Below, piece after piece: positions 44,537 through 53,824 of a stretch of DNA of 64,000 nucleotides (within the stretch, counting starts at the first letter, position 1; every line of letters starts with the position of its first letter). The notes below the pieces were generated by a model. The model saw only the letters and a list, made by a program, of their open reading frames with translations. It was not told the DNA's origin and searched no databases. The translations under genes and the position numbers were made by a program. The DNA is taken from assembly GCF_014203835.1 (NCBI RefSeq), contig NZ_JACHJW010000001.1, positions 1,240,001 through 1,304,000 of the forward strand. The letters are read 5' to 3'. Source of the DNA: Micromonospora polyrhachis. GTDB taxonomy: Bacteria; Actinomycetota; Actinomycetes; Mycobacteriales; Micromonosporaceae.

Positions 44537-46504
44537 TCAGCCGCGCCCAGCGCCGTGTCGGCTCCCGTTGCCGTTGGCCGAGACCGGTACCGGCTCGATC
44601 TTCTCGTCGAGGCGGGAGAGCCAACCGGTGACGTCCCGGGCCACGTCCTGGGCGGTCAGCCCGAGGTCACCCAGGATCTGGGCCCGGGTGCCGTGCGGCT
44701 GCCAGACCGGGGGCACGCCCAGGTCCCGCATCGGGACGTGCAGGTCGGCGTCACGCATCGCCTTGGCCAGCGCGTCGCCGACCCCGCCAGCGCGTACGCC
44801 GTCCTCGACGGTGACCACGAGCCGGTGCGCGCCGGCCAGCTCGACCAGTTCGTCGGCGACCGGCCGCACCCAGCGCGGGTCGACCACGGTCACCCCGTAG
44901 CCGTGTTCGGCGACCCGGGCGGCCACCTCGACACCGAGGTGGGCGAACGCCCCGACCGCCACCAGCAGCACGTCGGTACGGTCCGACTCGGCGAGCACGT
45001 CGACCTGGCCGACCCGGCGGACGGCGGGCAGGTCCTTGGCGACCGATCCGGTGGGGAAGCGCAGGATGGTGGGCCCGTCGTCGACGGCGACCGCCTCACG
45101 CAGCTCCTCGCGGAGCGTGGCGGCGTCCCGGGGGGCGGCGATCCGCAGGCCGGGCACGACCCCGAAGACCGACATGTCCCAGATGCCGTAGTGGCTCGGC
45201 CCGTCCGGGCCGGTGATGCCCGCCCGGTCCAGCACGAAGGTCACCGGCAGCTTGTGCATCGCGATGTCGAGCAGTACCTGGTCGAAGGCGCGGTTGAGGA
45301 AGGTCGCGTAGACCGCCACCACCGGGTGCAGACCGCCCAGCGCGAGCCCTGCCGCCGAGGTGGCGGCATGCTGCTCGGCGATGCCGACGTCATAGACCCG
45401 GTTCGGATACTTGCGGGCCAACGCGGCGATGCCGGTCGGCTCCGCCATCGCGGCGGTGATCCCCACCACATCGGGCCGCTCGTCGGCGATCGCCACCAGC
45501 TCGTCGGAGAAGACATGCGTCCACTTCACCGACGGGGCGGCGAGCAGCTTGCCGGTCTCGACGTCGAAGGCGCTGCCCGGGCCGTGCAGGCAGTCGGCCT
45601 CGTCCTCCTCGGCCGGGCGGTAGCCGTAGCCCTTGCGGGTCACCGCGTGCACGATGACCGGGCCGCCGAAGTTCTTCGCCGCGCGCAACGCCGACTCGAT
45701 CGCGGCCTGGTCGTGGCCGTCGACCGGGCCGACGTACTTGATGCCCAGGTCTTCGAACATCGCCTGCGGGGCGACGACGTCCTTGATGCCCTTCTTGACG
45801 GCGTGCAGCACCTCGTACATCGGCTTGCCGACCAGCGGGGTCGACCCGAGCGCGTCCTTGACGGTGTCGAGGATCTTCTCGTAACCGGGGTTGAGACGCA
45901 GGTTCGACAGGTGGTCGGCCAGGCCGCCGATGGTCGGCGCGTACGACCGGCCGTTGTCGTTGACCACGATGACCAACGGGTTGCGGGCGGCGGCGATGTT
46001 GTTGAGCGCCTCCCAGCACATGCCGCCGGTCAGCGCCCCGTCCCCGACTACGGCGACGACGCTGCGCTGCTCACCACGCAGGGCGTACGCCTTGGCCAGC
46101 CCGTCGGCATAGGAGAGGGCGGTCGAGGCGTGTGAGTTCTCGATGATGTCGTGTTCGCTCTCGGCCTGGCTCGGGTAGCCGGAGAGGCCACCGCGCTGGC
46201 GGAGCTTGTCGAATCCGTCCAGCCGCCCGGTCAGCATCTTGTGCACGTACGCCTGGTGCCCGGTATCGAACAGGAAGCGGTCCCTGGGCGAGTCGAAGAC
46301 CCGGTGCATCGCGAGGGTCACCTCGACCACTCCGAGGTTGGGCCCGAGGTGCCCACCGGTACGGGACACCTTGGCGACCAGAAAGTCCCGGATCTCGGCG
46401 GCGAGGACGTCCAACTCCTCGGCGGACATCCGCTTGACGTCCTGGGGACCGCGGACCGTGGCCAGCAGTCGGCCGTGGTTGGCCGAACCCTCTTCAACAC
46501 TCAT
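44537..46504 (-). CDS. dxs: 1-deoxy-D-xylulose-5-phosphate synthase
   Basis: The 655-residue product condenses pyruvate and glyceraldehyde-3-phosphate in the first step of the MEP isoprenoid route, with thiamine diphosphate. Motifs are [52 protein letters not shown] (ThDP/Mg binding), [33 protein letters not shown] with [10 protein letters not shown], and [15 protein letters not shown]. Length is normal for the family. ATG 46504 is 8 nt from a TAGACT box. In M. tuberculosis it adjoins rnd. Here it is separated by about 28 kb. Confidence 0.96.
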   Translation of the reverse strand: MSVEEGSANHGRLLATVRGPQDVKRMSAEELDVLAAEIRDFLVAKVSRTGGHLGPNLGVVEVTLAMHRVFDSPRDRFLFDTGHQAYVHKMLTGRLDGFDKLRQRGGLSGYPSQAESEHDIIENSHASTALSYADGLAKAYALRGEQRSVVAVVGDGALTGGMCWEALNNIAAARNPLVIVVNDNGRSYAPTIGGLADHLSNLRLNPGYEKILDTVKDALGSTPLVGKPMYEVLHAVKKGIKDVVAPQAMFEDLGIKYVGPVDGHDQAAIESALRAAKNFGGPVIVHAVTRKGYGYRPAEEDEADCLHGPGSAFDVETGKLLAAPSVKWTHVFSDELVAIADERPDVVGITAAMAEPTGIAALARKYPNRVYDVGIAEQHAATSAAGLALGGLHPVVAVYATFLNRAFDQVLLDIAMHKLPVTFVLDRAGITGPDGPSHYGIWDMSVFGVVPGLRIAAPRDAATLREELREAVAVDDGPTILRFPTGSVAKDLPAVRRVGQVDVLAESDRTDVLLVAVGAFAHLGVEVAARVAEHGYGVTVVDPRWVRPVADELVELAGAHRLVVTVEDGVRAGGVGDALAKAMRDADLHVPMRDLGVPPVWQPHGTRAQILGDLGLTAQDVARDVTGWLSRLDEKIEPVPVSANGNGSRHGAGRG

Positions 46505-46512
46505 GACGGGAG

Positions 46513-46518
46513 AGTCTA
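46513..46518 (-). promoter_or_regulatory. -10 box (TAGACT) of dxs
   Basis: On the minus strand TAGACT ends 8 nt before the dxs ATG, consistent with a leaderless transcript. GGGAG also lies between, so a very short leader is possible. Confidence 0.45.
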
Positions 46519-46621
46519 TCGGCCCTGGAGAGCAGCGCAGCCCGAGCCGAGATCGTCTTCACCAGTTCATCACGTTTCGGCGACGATCGGCCTGGGCAGC
46601 GCTGCGCCGATCACCGCCGCC

Positions 46622-46736
46622 TTCCCGGTCACAAGCCCGATGCGTTCCCGGTCACAGACCCGACGCGTTCCCTGCCACAAGTCCGACGCGTTCCCTGCCA
46701 CAAGTCCGGCGCGTTCCCGGTCACAGACCTGCGGTG
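46622..46736. repeat. 23-bp tandem repeat, five units
   Basis: Units start at 46622, 46645, 46668, 46691 and 46714. The consensus is TTCCCGGTCACA, then A or G, then a CCGACGCG-like end. Units 3 and 4 share TTCCCTGCCACAAGTCC. The last unit contains the stop codon of the beta-helix gene. There are no spacers, so it is not a CRISPR array. Confidence 0.9.
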
Positions 46737-47890
46737 ACGGTCACCCCGGTGCCGACCGACCGGGTGGTGCCGACCTTGTCGACCAGGTTGCCGGTGGAGG
46801 TGACCCGCAGCGCCGGGCCGTTGCCCTTCTGGTAGCTCAACCCGATCTCCCGGCCGGCACCGGTACCGGTTCCCAGGATGGCGTTTCCGGTGACGGCTAC
46901 CTGGCCGGTGCCGTAGTTGACCCCGTCCACCCCGAGGTAGACGAAGTTGCCGGCGGCGGGCAACGCGGCGAACTGGTGGACGCGGTTGCCCAGGATGGTG
47001 TTGGTGACGTCGCCCTGGACCGTGCACCGGATACCGAAGTAGGTCGTGCCGCTGGCCCCTTCCAGGCCGAAGTCTTCGATGTAGTTGTTCTGGATTCCGG
47101 TCGCGAAGCAGCGCTTGGCATCGATGGCGTGCCGTCGTACCCCGTACAGGTGGAGGTCACTGACCACCCAGCCGGCGCTGTTGTCCAGATCCACGGCGCT
47201 GGTGCCACTGGTCGAGATCCAACTGCGTTGCAGCATCCAGTCGGTGACCTGGTTGTCCGGGTCGAGCACCCGGAACCCGGCGCCCCCGCTGTTCTCGATG
47301 AACACGTCGCTCACCACGCTGTTGACCATCGTGCTTCCCGTCAGGTGCGTGCCGTTGCTCGACAGGCTGGACACCCGGATCCCGTCCGACGGGGCATTCC
47401 TGATCTCCACGTCGTACACCCGGCTGTTCCAGGTCCGCAGCATCAGCGGCACGGTGCCGGTGTTGGCGGCCCGGTTGCCGTCCAGGGTGAGCTTCTCGAT
47501 CCGCACGTTGCTGGAGACCCACGTCACGTTGTCGACCCAACTGTCGGAGGCCAGCATGGCGGGCAGGTTGGCACCGTTGGCCTGGGTCAGGACGGCACCG
47601 CCACGCGAGTCTCCCCGGTAGGTCCGGTCGTCGAGCAGCTTGATCGTCGCGTTGATCAGGCATGGGCCCTTGATCACGATCTCGTCCCCGGCCTGGGACG
47701 AGTTGATCGCGCCCTGGATGGCTCCCGCGTCGGCGGTGGTGTTGGCACAGGTGGCGTTCACCCGTGCCGCGTGCGCCGGGGGAACGTCCCCCACCAGCGC
47801 GACGCCGAGTCCCCCGGCGATCAGGGTGGCCGCCGCGAGGGAGGAGGCCAGCCGCCGAGACGGTACTTTACTGCCCAAAGTCGTATGCAT
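46721..47890 (-). CDS. Secreted right-handed parallel beta-helix protein
   Basis: The 389-residue product has a signal peptide (RRLASSLAAATLIAGGLGVA, cut near AHAARV). The mature protein is a pectate-lyase-like repeat of short strands: NVRIEKLTLDGNRA, NSRVYDVEIRNAPSDGIRV, NSVVSDVFIENSGGAGFRV and GIQNNYIEDFGLEG. Beta-helix proteins of this type bind or cleave polysaccharides. No catalytic residues were identified. ATG 47890 follows GGAAGG. Starts at 47908 and 47926 are in frame but less suited. The upstream region is unusually AT-rich, and the gene is absent from the M. tuberculosis order, so it may be acquired. Confidence 0.82.
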   Translation of the reverse strand: MHTTLGSKVPSRRLASSLAAATLIAGGLGVALVGDVPPAHAARVNATCANTTADAGAIQGAINSSQAGDEIVIKGPCLINATIKLLDDRTYRGDSRGGAVLTQANGANLPAMLASDSWVDNVTWVSSNVRIEKLTLDGNRAANTGTVPLMLRTWNSRVYDVEIRNAPSDGIRVSSLSSNGTHLTGSTMVNSVVSDVFIENSGGAGFRVLDPDNQVTDWMLQRSWISTSGTSAVDLDNSAGWVVSDLHLYGVRRHAIDAKRCFATGIQNNYIEDFGLEGASGTTYFGIRCTVQGDVTNTILGNRVHQFAALPAAGNFVYLGVDGVNYGTGQVAVTGNAILGTGTGAGREIGLSYQKGNGPALRVTSTGNLVDKVGTTRSVGTGVTVTAGL

Positions 47891-47928
47891 GAAGAAAACC
47901 TTCCGCATCCGACACCCGGACCACAAGA

Positions 47929-47951
47929 GTTAATTTGCATCTATCTATAAC
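47929..47951. promoter_or_regulatory. AT-rich island upstream of the beta-helix gene
   Basis: The stretch AGTTAATTTGCATCTATCTA and the next TAA stand out from the 70%-plus GC background. Read on the minus strand it could supply promoter elements for the beta-helix gene. No exact -35/-10 pair can be fixed. Confidence 0.3.
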
Positions 47952-47998
47952 TGCCAGTCCGGTCACACCCGGTCGGCCGCCGCCCAGCCGGGGAGAAC

Positions 47999-49357
47999 CT
48001 AACTGGGCAGAAACAGCCCGACCAGCTCCACGTGCTGGGTCATCGGGAACAGGTCGTATCCACGCAGCCCGGTAAGACGCCACCCGGCCTCCCGGAAGGT
48101 GCGGACATCTCGGGCGAAGGCCGCCGGGTCGCAGGCCACGTACGCCACCGCGCGCGCACCGGAGGCCGCCACCGCGCGCGCCACCGGGCCACCCGCCCCG
48201 GTCCGGGGCGGATCCAGCACCACCAGGTCGACCGGTCCGATCACCCGGCGACGGGCCAGCGCCGTCTCCACCTTCGCCGACACCACCTCGACCCCGGGTA
48301 GGTCCCGCAGGTTGTCCCGGGCGGCGGAGACGCCCAGCGCCGCCGCCTCGACCAGGGTGACCCGCCCGGTCGGGCCGACCCGCTCGGCGAGCGCCCCGGC
48401 GAAGAGCCCCGCCCCGCCGTAGAGGTCCCAGGCGGACTCCCCCGCCACCGGTTTGAGCAGCTCCAGCACCGCCGCCACGAGGGTGTCGGCGGCGGCCGGA
48501 TGCACCTGCCAGAACGCCTCTGCCGGGAGCATCCACTCCCGACCGGCGGCCAACTCCCGGACCAGGGCGGTCTCCGCGTCGACGAGCACCTCGTCCCCGA
48601 CGTCGACCCGCCGAGGACCGGCACCGACCTCCCGGGAACCACCACCGGCCCCTCGGGGACCGCCACCACCGGCACCGGCGGCGTCACCGAAGTCACCACC
48701 GCCGCCGAGCAGGTCGCCGAAGCCGGCGAGCCCGGCGGTGATCTCGCTCACCACGACGTCCCCTCCGGAGGAGGCGACCACCTCCACCGCGTCCGCCGCC
48801 GGCCAACGCCGGCCGCTGGCCGCCAACACCGGCAGTTCCTGGATCGCGGGGTGGGCGATCAGGCACCGGTCGACCGGGACGACCTCGTGCGAACGATGCT
48901 TGAGCAGGCCAGCCCGGCCGGCAGCGTCCACCGCGTACCGAACCCGGGACCGCCAGCCCGTCATCCCGCCGGGCAACGCCTCGACCCGTACGCCGAGCTG
49001 GTCCACCTCGTCCGCCGAAAGACCGCCGAGGCGGCGCAACTGCTCACGTACGACGGTCTCCTTCCACTCCCGCTGGGCGTCAGGCGCGACGTGCTGGAGA
49101 TCGCAGCCACCGCACCGGTTCGGGCCGGCGTACGGACAGGGCGGGGTGACCCGCTCGGGGGCGGCGGCAAGGATCTCCACCGCGTCCGCCCGCAGGTAGC
49201 CCCGATGCACCTCGGTGATCTCGGCCACGACCCGTTCCCCGGGCAACGCGTGCCGGACGAAGACGACCTGACCGTCCAGCCTGGCCACGCAGTGCCCACC
49301 GGGGGCCACCACGTCGACGGTCAGCTCGACCCGGTCGGCCTCGTACCGCTCGGTCAT
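47999..49357 (-). CDS. TRAM-domain 23S rRNA (uracil-C5)-methyltransferase, RlmD/TrmA family
   Basis: The 452-residue product starts with a TRAM domain (VDVVAPGGHCVARLDGQVVF). An iron-sulfur motif follows (CPYAGPNRCGGCDLQH). The methyltransferase has AWDLYGGAGLFAGALAE (SAM motif), LVVLDPPRTGAGG, the catalytic Cys in AVAYVACDPAAFARD and a base Glu near TQHVELVGLF. It methylates a uracil at C5 in rRNA or tRNA. A glycine-rich insert of about 35 residues (GGGGDFGDAAGAGGGGPRG) lies before the catalytic domain and looks like a flexible linker. The ATG overlaps the APC permease stop by 4 bp. Confidence 0.9.
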   Translation of the reverse strand: MTERYEADRVELTVDVVAPGGHCVARLDGQVVFVRHALPGERVVAEITEVHRGYLRADAVEILAAAPERVTPPCPYAGPNRCGGCDLQHVAPDAQREWKETVVREQLRRLGGLSADEVDQLGVRVEALPGGMTGWRSRVRYAVDAAGRAGLLKHRSHEVVPVDRCLIAHPAIQELPVLAASGRRWPAADAVEVVASSGGDVVVSEITAGLAGFGDLLGGGGDFGDAAGAGGGGPRGAGGGSREVGAGPRRVDVGDEVLVDAETALVRELAAGREWMLPAEAFWQVHPAAADTLVAAVLELLKPVAGESAWDLYGGAGLFAGALAERVGPTGRVTLVEAAALGVSAARDNLRDLPGVEVVSAKVETALARRRVIGPVDLVVLDPPRTGAGGPVARAVAASGARAVAYVACDPAAFARDVRTFREAGWRLTGLRGYDLFPMTQHVELVGLFLPS

Positions 49358-51444
49358 CGTTCGTCTCCCTCGGTGCGGGGGGTCGGTTGGCCGCCACCGG
49401 TGGCCACACCGGTCGGCGCCGGTGGCGGGGTCGGGGCCGCGAGCTGTCCGCCCAGGCTCGCGCTACGGGGCCCCCGGGCCGGGCCCTGGCTGAGGGTGGC
49501 GTCGAACCGGTCCAGGTTCTTGTTGGCGGTGGAGGCCAGCTGCCAGGGCACGCTGGTCACCATCACACCCGGTTCGAACAGCAGCCGGGTCTTGAGCCGC
49601 AGCGCACTCTGGTTGTGCAGCAGGTTCTCCCACCACCGTCCGACGACGTACTCGGGAACGAAGACCGTGACCACGTCCCGGGGTGCGTCCCGGCGGGTCC
49701 GCGCGACGAAGTTGAGGATCGGCTGGGTGATCTCCCGGTACGGCGAGTCGACGACCGTCAGCGGTACCGGTATCCCGCGCCGCTCCCACTCCTTCTGCAG
49801 CGCCCGGGTCTCCGACTCGTCGACGTTGACGGTCACCGCGGTCAGGCTGTCCGGTCGGGTGGCCTGGGCGTAGGCCAACGCCCGCAGGGTCGGCTGGTGC
49901 ACCTTGCTGACCAGCACGATCGCGTGGTTGCGGGCGGGCAGCACCGGCCGCCCGTCGGCCGGGGCCAGTTCGGCGGCGACGGTGTCGTAGTGCCGGCGGA
50001 TGCCGAGCATGAGCAGGAAGATGACGGCCATCGCGACGATCGCGATCCACGCACCGAGCAGGAACTTGGTGACCAGCACGACGATCAGGACCGCGCCGGT
50101 GAGCACCATGCCGAAGGTGTTGATCGCCCGGGACCGGAACATCCGACGTCGCGCCACCGGGTCCCGCTCGGTACGCAGCAGCCGGTTCCAGTGCCGGATC
50201 ATGCCGGCCTGGGAGAGTGTGAATGAGACGAACACCCCGACGATGTAGAGCTGGATGAGCTTGGTCACCTCGGCCTGGAAGGCCACGATCAGCACCACCG
50301 CGAAGAGGGCCAGCAGGACGATCCCGTTGGAGAACGCCAGCCGGTCGCCCCGGGTGTGCAGTTGGCGGGGCAGGTAGCGGTCCTGGGCCAGGATCGAGCC
50401 GAGCACCGGGAACCCGTTGAAGGCGGTGTTGGCGGCCAGGAAGAGGATCAGCGCGGTCATCCCGGCGACCACGAAGAGCAGCACCGAGCCGGAGCCGAAG
50501 ACCGCCTCGCCGAGCTGGGTGGTGACGGTCTTCTGGACATAGCCGGGTGGGCCGGAGACGATCTGCCACGCCGGGTCCTCGACGAACTGCAGTCCGGTCA
50601 GCCGGGCCAGCCAGATGATGCCGACCAGCATGGTGATCGCGATCACGCCCAGCAGGAGCAGGGTGGCGGCGGCGTTGCGGCTCTTCGGTGCCTTGAACGC
50701 CGGTACGCCGTTGGAGATCGCCTCCACACCGGTCAGCGCGGCGCAACCCGAGGAGAACGTCCGGAGCAGCAGGAAGACCAGCGCGAAACCGGTGACGCTG
50801 TGTTCGGCCCGGATCTCCAGCCCGGCGCTGGGTGCCTGGAGGTCGTGGCCGAGCACGAAGACCCGGACCAGCCCGGTCAGGATCATGCCGACGATGACGA
50901 TCATGAACCCGTAGGTCGGGATGGCGAACGCGGTGCCGGACTCCCGCAACCCGCGCAGGTTGACCGCGGTCAGAATGATGACCGCCAGGACGGCGATGCC
51001 CACCTTGTGGGTGGCCACGAACGGCACCACGGAGCCGAGGTTGGCCACCCCGGAGGAGACCGACACCGCGACGGTCAGCACGTAGTCGACCATCAGGGCG
51101 CTGGCCACCCCGACCCCGAACTTCGGCCCGAGGTTGACCGTGGCCACCTCGTAGTCGCCGCCGCCGGAGGGGTAGGCGTGCACGTTCTGCCGGTAGCTCG
51201 CCACCACGGTCAGCATGACCACGACGACCGCCAGAGCGACCCAGGGTGAGAAGACGAAGGCTGAGGCACCCGCGATCGACAGGGTCAACAGGATCTCGTC
51301 CGGCGCGTACGCCACGCTGGACAGCGCGTCGGAGGCGAAGACCGGCAACGCGATGCGCTTCGGCAGGAGGGTGTGCTTGAGCCGGTCGGACCGGAACGGT
51401 CGCCCGACGAGCAGCCTCTTCAGCAGGGAGGTGGGACTGGCCAC
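49354..51444 (-). CDS. APC-superfamily permease with cytosolic USP-like domain
   Basis: The 696-residue product has about twelve membrane segments (PWVALAVVVVMLTVVASY, VGIAVLAVIILTAVNLRGL, VLLFVVAGMTALILFLAA). The substrate-contact region YPSGGGDYEVATVNLGPKFG is typical of APC carriers. The C-terminal 200 residues form a universal-stress-like domain (NHAIVLVSKVHQPTLRALAY). Beside two TrkA-type subunits, as in M. tuberculosis, it may carry potassium. GTG 51444 (VASPTSLLKRLL) is preferred because TACGCT lies 8 nt upstream. The longer frame to 52107 is antisense noise. It overlaps the methyltransferase start. Confidence 0.86.
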   Translation of the reverse strand: MASPTSLLKRLLVGRPFRSDRLKHTLLPKRIALPVFASDALSSVAYAPDEILLTLSIAGASAFVFSPWVALAVVVVMLTVVASYRQNVHAYPSGGGDYEVATVNLGPKFGVGVASALMVDYVLTVAVSVSSGVANLGSVVPFVATHKVGIAVLAVIILTAVNLRGLRESGTAFAIPTYGFMIVIVGMILTGLVRVFVLGHDLQAPSAGLEIRAEHSVTGFALVFLLLRTFSSGCAALTGVEAISNGVPAFKAPKSRNAAATLLLLGVIAITMLVGIIWLARLTGLQFVEDPAWQIVSGPPGYVQKTVTTQLGEAVFGSGSVLLFVVAGMTALILFLAANTAFNGFPVLGSILAQDRYLPRQLHTRGDRLAFSNGIVLLALFAVVLIVAFQAEVTKLIQLYIVGVFVSFTLSQAGMIRHWNRLLRTERDPVARRRMFRSRAINTFGMVLTGAVLIVVLVTKFLLGAWIAIVAMAVIFLLMLGIRRHYDTVAAELAPADGRPVLPARNHAIVLVSKVHQPTLRALAYAQATRPDSLTAVTVNVDESETRALQKEWERRGIPVPLTVVDSPYREITQPILNFVARTRRDAPRDVVTVFVPEYVVGRWWENLLHNQSALRLKTRLLFEPGVMVTSVPWQLASTANKNLDRFDATLSQGPARGPRSASLGGQLAAPTPPPAPTGVATGGGQPTPRTEGDER

Positions 51445-51452
51445 AACCGCTA

Positions 51453-51458
51453 AGCGTA
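51453..51458 (-). promoter_or_regulatory. -10 box (TACGCT) of the APC permease gene
   Basis: On the minus strand TACGCT ends 8 nt before GTG 51444 with no ribosome-binding site. This suggests a leaderless mRNA. Confidence 0.45.
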
Positions 51459-51645
51459 CGACCGCGACGATCGCGCCGCCGCCGGGTGCCTGGCCACCGC
51501 CGGCCCGGCGGCCGTGGGTGCCTGGCCGTAGCCAGGAACCACACGACCGGTACGGTCGGTCGGCGGGCCGAGCGGCGGCGTGGCACGCTCTTGGTGACAG
51601 TCCCACCGGTACGGCTGGGCGCACGCGGTCTGTGGGAGGAGCACC

Positions 51646-52311
51646 GTGCACATCGTGATCATGGGTTGTGGCCGGGTCGGCTCGACGCTCGCCCACAGCC
51701 TGGAGTCCCGAGGGCACACGGTCGCCGTCATCGACCAGGACGCGGACTCGTTCCGCCGACTCGGTGCCGACTTCGGCGGTCTCACCGTCACCGGTATCGG
51801 CTTCGACGGCGAGGTGCTCCGCCAGGCCGGCATCGAACGGGCCGACGCCTTCGCCGCGGTGTCCAGCGGCGACAACTCCAACATCATCTCGGCCCGGCTG
51901 GCCCGGGAGACGTTCGGCGTGCCCCGGGTGGTGGCCCGCATCTACGACCAGCGGCGGGCGCAGGTCTACGAGCGGCTCGGCATCCCGACGGTCGCCACCG
52001 TCCGGTGGACCGCCGACCGCATGGTCCGACATCTGGTGCCCGAGGGCAACGTGGAGATCTTCCGAGATCCCACCAGCACCATATCGATCATCGAGGTGCC
52101 GATGCACGACGACTGGATCGGGCGACCGCTGCGGCTGCTGGAGGAGACGACCGGCGCGCGGACGGCGTACCTGATGCGGTTCGGCATCGGCACACTGCCC
52201 ACGGCGTCCACCGTCATCCAGGAGGGTGACCAGGTATTCATGCTGGTCACCGACGACATCGCCGGGCCGGTCACGTCGGCGGCGGGGGCACCGCCGGAAG
52301 GAGGACGGTGA
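51646..52311 (+). CDS. ceoB: TrkA/KtrA-type potassium uptake regulator, first subunit
   Basis: The 221-residue product has an RCK-N domain (MHIVIMGCGRVGSTLAHSLE, AVIDQDADSFRRLG, AAVSSGDNSNIISARLARET) and a C-terminal RCK-C part (EGDQVFMLVTDD). It binds NAD or ATP and gates K+ transport. The GTG start follows GGGAGGAG. It overlaps the second subunit by 4 bp (GTGA) and faces the APC permease, which may be the channel it controls. Confidence 0.88.
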   Translation: MHIVIMGCGRVGSTLAHSLESRGHTVAVIDQDADSFRRLGADFGGLTVTGIGFDGEVLRQAGIERADAFAAVSSGDNSNIISARLARETFGVPRVVARIYDQRRAQVYERLGIPTVATVRWTADRMVRHLVPEGNVEIFRDPTSTISIIEVPMHDDWIGRPLRLLEETTGARTAYLMRFGIGTLPTASTVIQEGDQVFMLVTDDIAGPVTSAAGAPPEGGR

Positions 52312-53006
52312 CCATGCGGGTCGCCATCGCGGGGGCGGGCAACGTCGGGCGATCGATCGCCCAGGAACTGATCGAGAACGGCCACCAGGTGATGCTCATC
52401 GAGCGCCAGCCGAAGATGCTGCGCCCGGACCGCGTACCGGCCGCCGAGTGGGTGCTCGCCGACGCGTGCGAGCTGACCAGCCTGGAGGAGGCCGACCTCG
52501 CCGGCTGTGACGTGGTGGTGGCCGCCACCGGTGACGACAAGGCGAACCTGGTCGTCTCGTTGCTGGCCAAGACCGAATTCGCCGTTCCCCGGGTGGTCGC
52601 CCGGGTCAACCGGGCCGAGAACGAATGGCTCTTCACCGACCAGTGGGGCGTCGACGTGGCGGTCAGCACGCCCCGGGTGATGGCGGCCCTGGTCGAGGAG
52701 GCGGTCACCGTCGGCGACCTGGTCCGGCTGATGACCTTCCGACAGAGCGAGGCCAACCTCGTCGAGATCACCCTGCCGCCCTCCGCGCCCTACGTCGGGC
52801 ACCCCATCCACGCCGTACCGCTGCCGAGGGACGCCGCCCTGGTGGCGATCCTGCGCGGCAAGCGGGTGCTGGTACCGAGCCCGGACGATCCGCTGGAGGT
52901 CGGCGACGAACTGATCTTCGTCTGTACGGCGGAGACCGAGGACGCGGTCCGCACCGTCATCCTGGGTGCCGACAGCGTCGAACGGACCCGCAACAACGCC
53001 GGCTGA
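52308..53006 (+). CDS. ceoC: TrkA/KtrA-type potassium uptake regulator, second subunit
   Basis: The 232-residue product has RCK-N (VAIAGAGNVGRSIAQELIEN, LIERQPKMLRPDRVP, VVVAATGDDKANLVVSLLAK) and RCK-C (LEVGDELIFVCTAETEDAV). GTG 52308 overlaps the previous stop. ATG 52314 is the alternative. With the first subunit it likely forms a ring that gates potassium uptake. The pairing and order match M. tuberculosis ceoB-ceoC. Confidence 0.88.
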   Translation: MTMRVAIAGAGNVGRSIAQELIENGHQVMLIERQPKMLRPDRVPAAEWVLADACELTSLEEADLAGCDVVVAATGDDKANLVVSLLAKTEFAVPRVVARVNRAENEWLFTDQWGVDVAVSTPRVMAALVEEAVTVGDLVRLMTFRQSEANLVEITLPPSAPYVGHPIHAVPLPRDAALVAILRGKRVLVPSPDDPLEVGDELIFVCTAETEDAVRTVILGADSVERTRNNAG

Positions 53007-53058
53007 GCCTCGGCAAGGCGAGGCGAGGCGAACCGCCCGGCCGTGCGGCGGGTACGCC

Positions 53059-53736
53059 TCAGCCGGCCAGCGGGGTGGGCACCGTCCGGGTGACCCGGCG
53101 CACCGTCCAGCCGGTGATGGCCAGCAGCAGCGCGTACGGCGGGTAGCCCAGCGCCAACCGGGCGATGCCCAGTGCGGTGTCCATGTCTGCCAGGTAGAGC
53201 CCGGCCTGCACGCCGACCTTGGCCAGCCAGACCACGCCCCACAGGACGGTGAGCCAGGTGAAGGTACGGACCAGGCGGGGATCCTGCCGCCAGCGCGAGC
53301 TGCCGCCGGCCATGAGCACCGACCAGAGCCAGCCGACCAGCGGCTGACGGATCGCGGCCGACCCCAGTAGGGCCAGCCCGTAGCCGATGCCGTAGAGGAT
53401 GCCGGGTAGGTGGAAGTCCTTCTCACTGCCGGTCTTCCAAGCGATCACGGCACCGATACCGATGCCGAACAGGCCGTTGATCGCATGCCGGACGGGCCGG
53501 CGCTGGATCAGCCGCAGTACGGCGATCCCCACCGCGACGGTGACCGATGCGATCAGCGCCGGACGCAGCTCGGTCAGGATGTTGACCAGCACGAAGACGG
53601 CCACCGGAATGCTCGACTCGGCCAGCCCGCGCCAGCCGCCCAACTGCTCGGCGACCTGCTCGGCGATGGTGGGCAGCGGTGCCTCATCCTGCGGATCGGT
53701 GTCGACCTCGGCGTCCCGATGCTGTCCGGTCGTCAT
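53059..53736 (-). CDS. DUF3159 membrane protein
   Basis: The 225-residue product has about six hydrophobic segments (SIPVAVFVLVNILTELRP, ASVTVAVGIAVLRLI, LFGIGIGAVIAW, LYGIGYGLALLGSAAI, WLTVLWGVVWLAKVGVQAGL, ALLLAITGWTVR). It matches DUF3159, an actinobacterial family of unknown role encoded between the TrkA and OB-fold genes. ATG 53736 follows GGAGAGGC. The longer frame to 53949 is not supported. It follows the OB-fold gene, probably in one transcript. Confidence 0.85.
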   Translation of the reverse strand: MTTGQHRDAEVDTDPQDEAPLPTIAEQVAEQLGGWRGLAESSIPVAVFVLVNILTELRPALIASVTVAVGIAVLRLIQRRPVRHAINGLFGIGIGAVIAWKTGSEKDFHLPGILYGIGYGLALLGSAAIRQPLVGWLWSVLMAGGSSRWRQDPRLVRTFTWLTVLWGVVWLAKVGVQAGLYLADMDTALGIARLALGYPPYALLLAITGWTVRRVTRTVPTPLAG

Positions 53737-53824
53737 CTGCGCCTCTCCCCTGTACTGGCCGTCTCCCCTGTCGGGCGGCGGCCGTGGAGACGGTTGCCCG
53801 CCGATCGGTGGGCCGTCGGCGCCT

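Noticed and set aside
46622-46736. CRISPR array
   Set aside because: The five 23-bp units are directly joined with no unique spacers, and no cas genes are nearby.
49463-51586. Minus-strand open frame of 707 codons overlapping the permease
   Set aside because: It is Arg/Pro/Gly-rich and out of frame with the clear APC permease.
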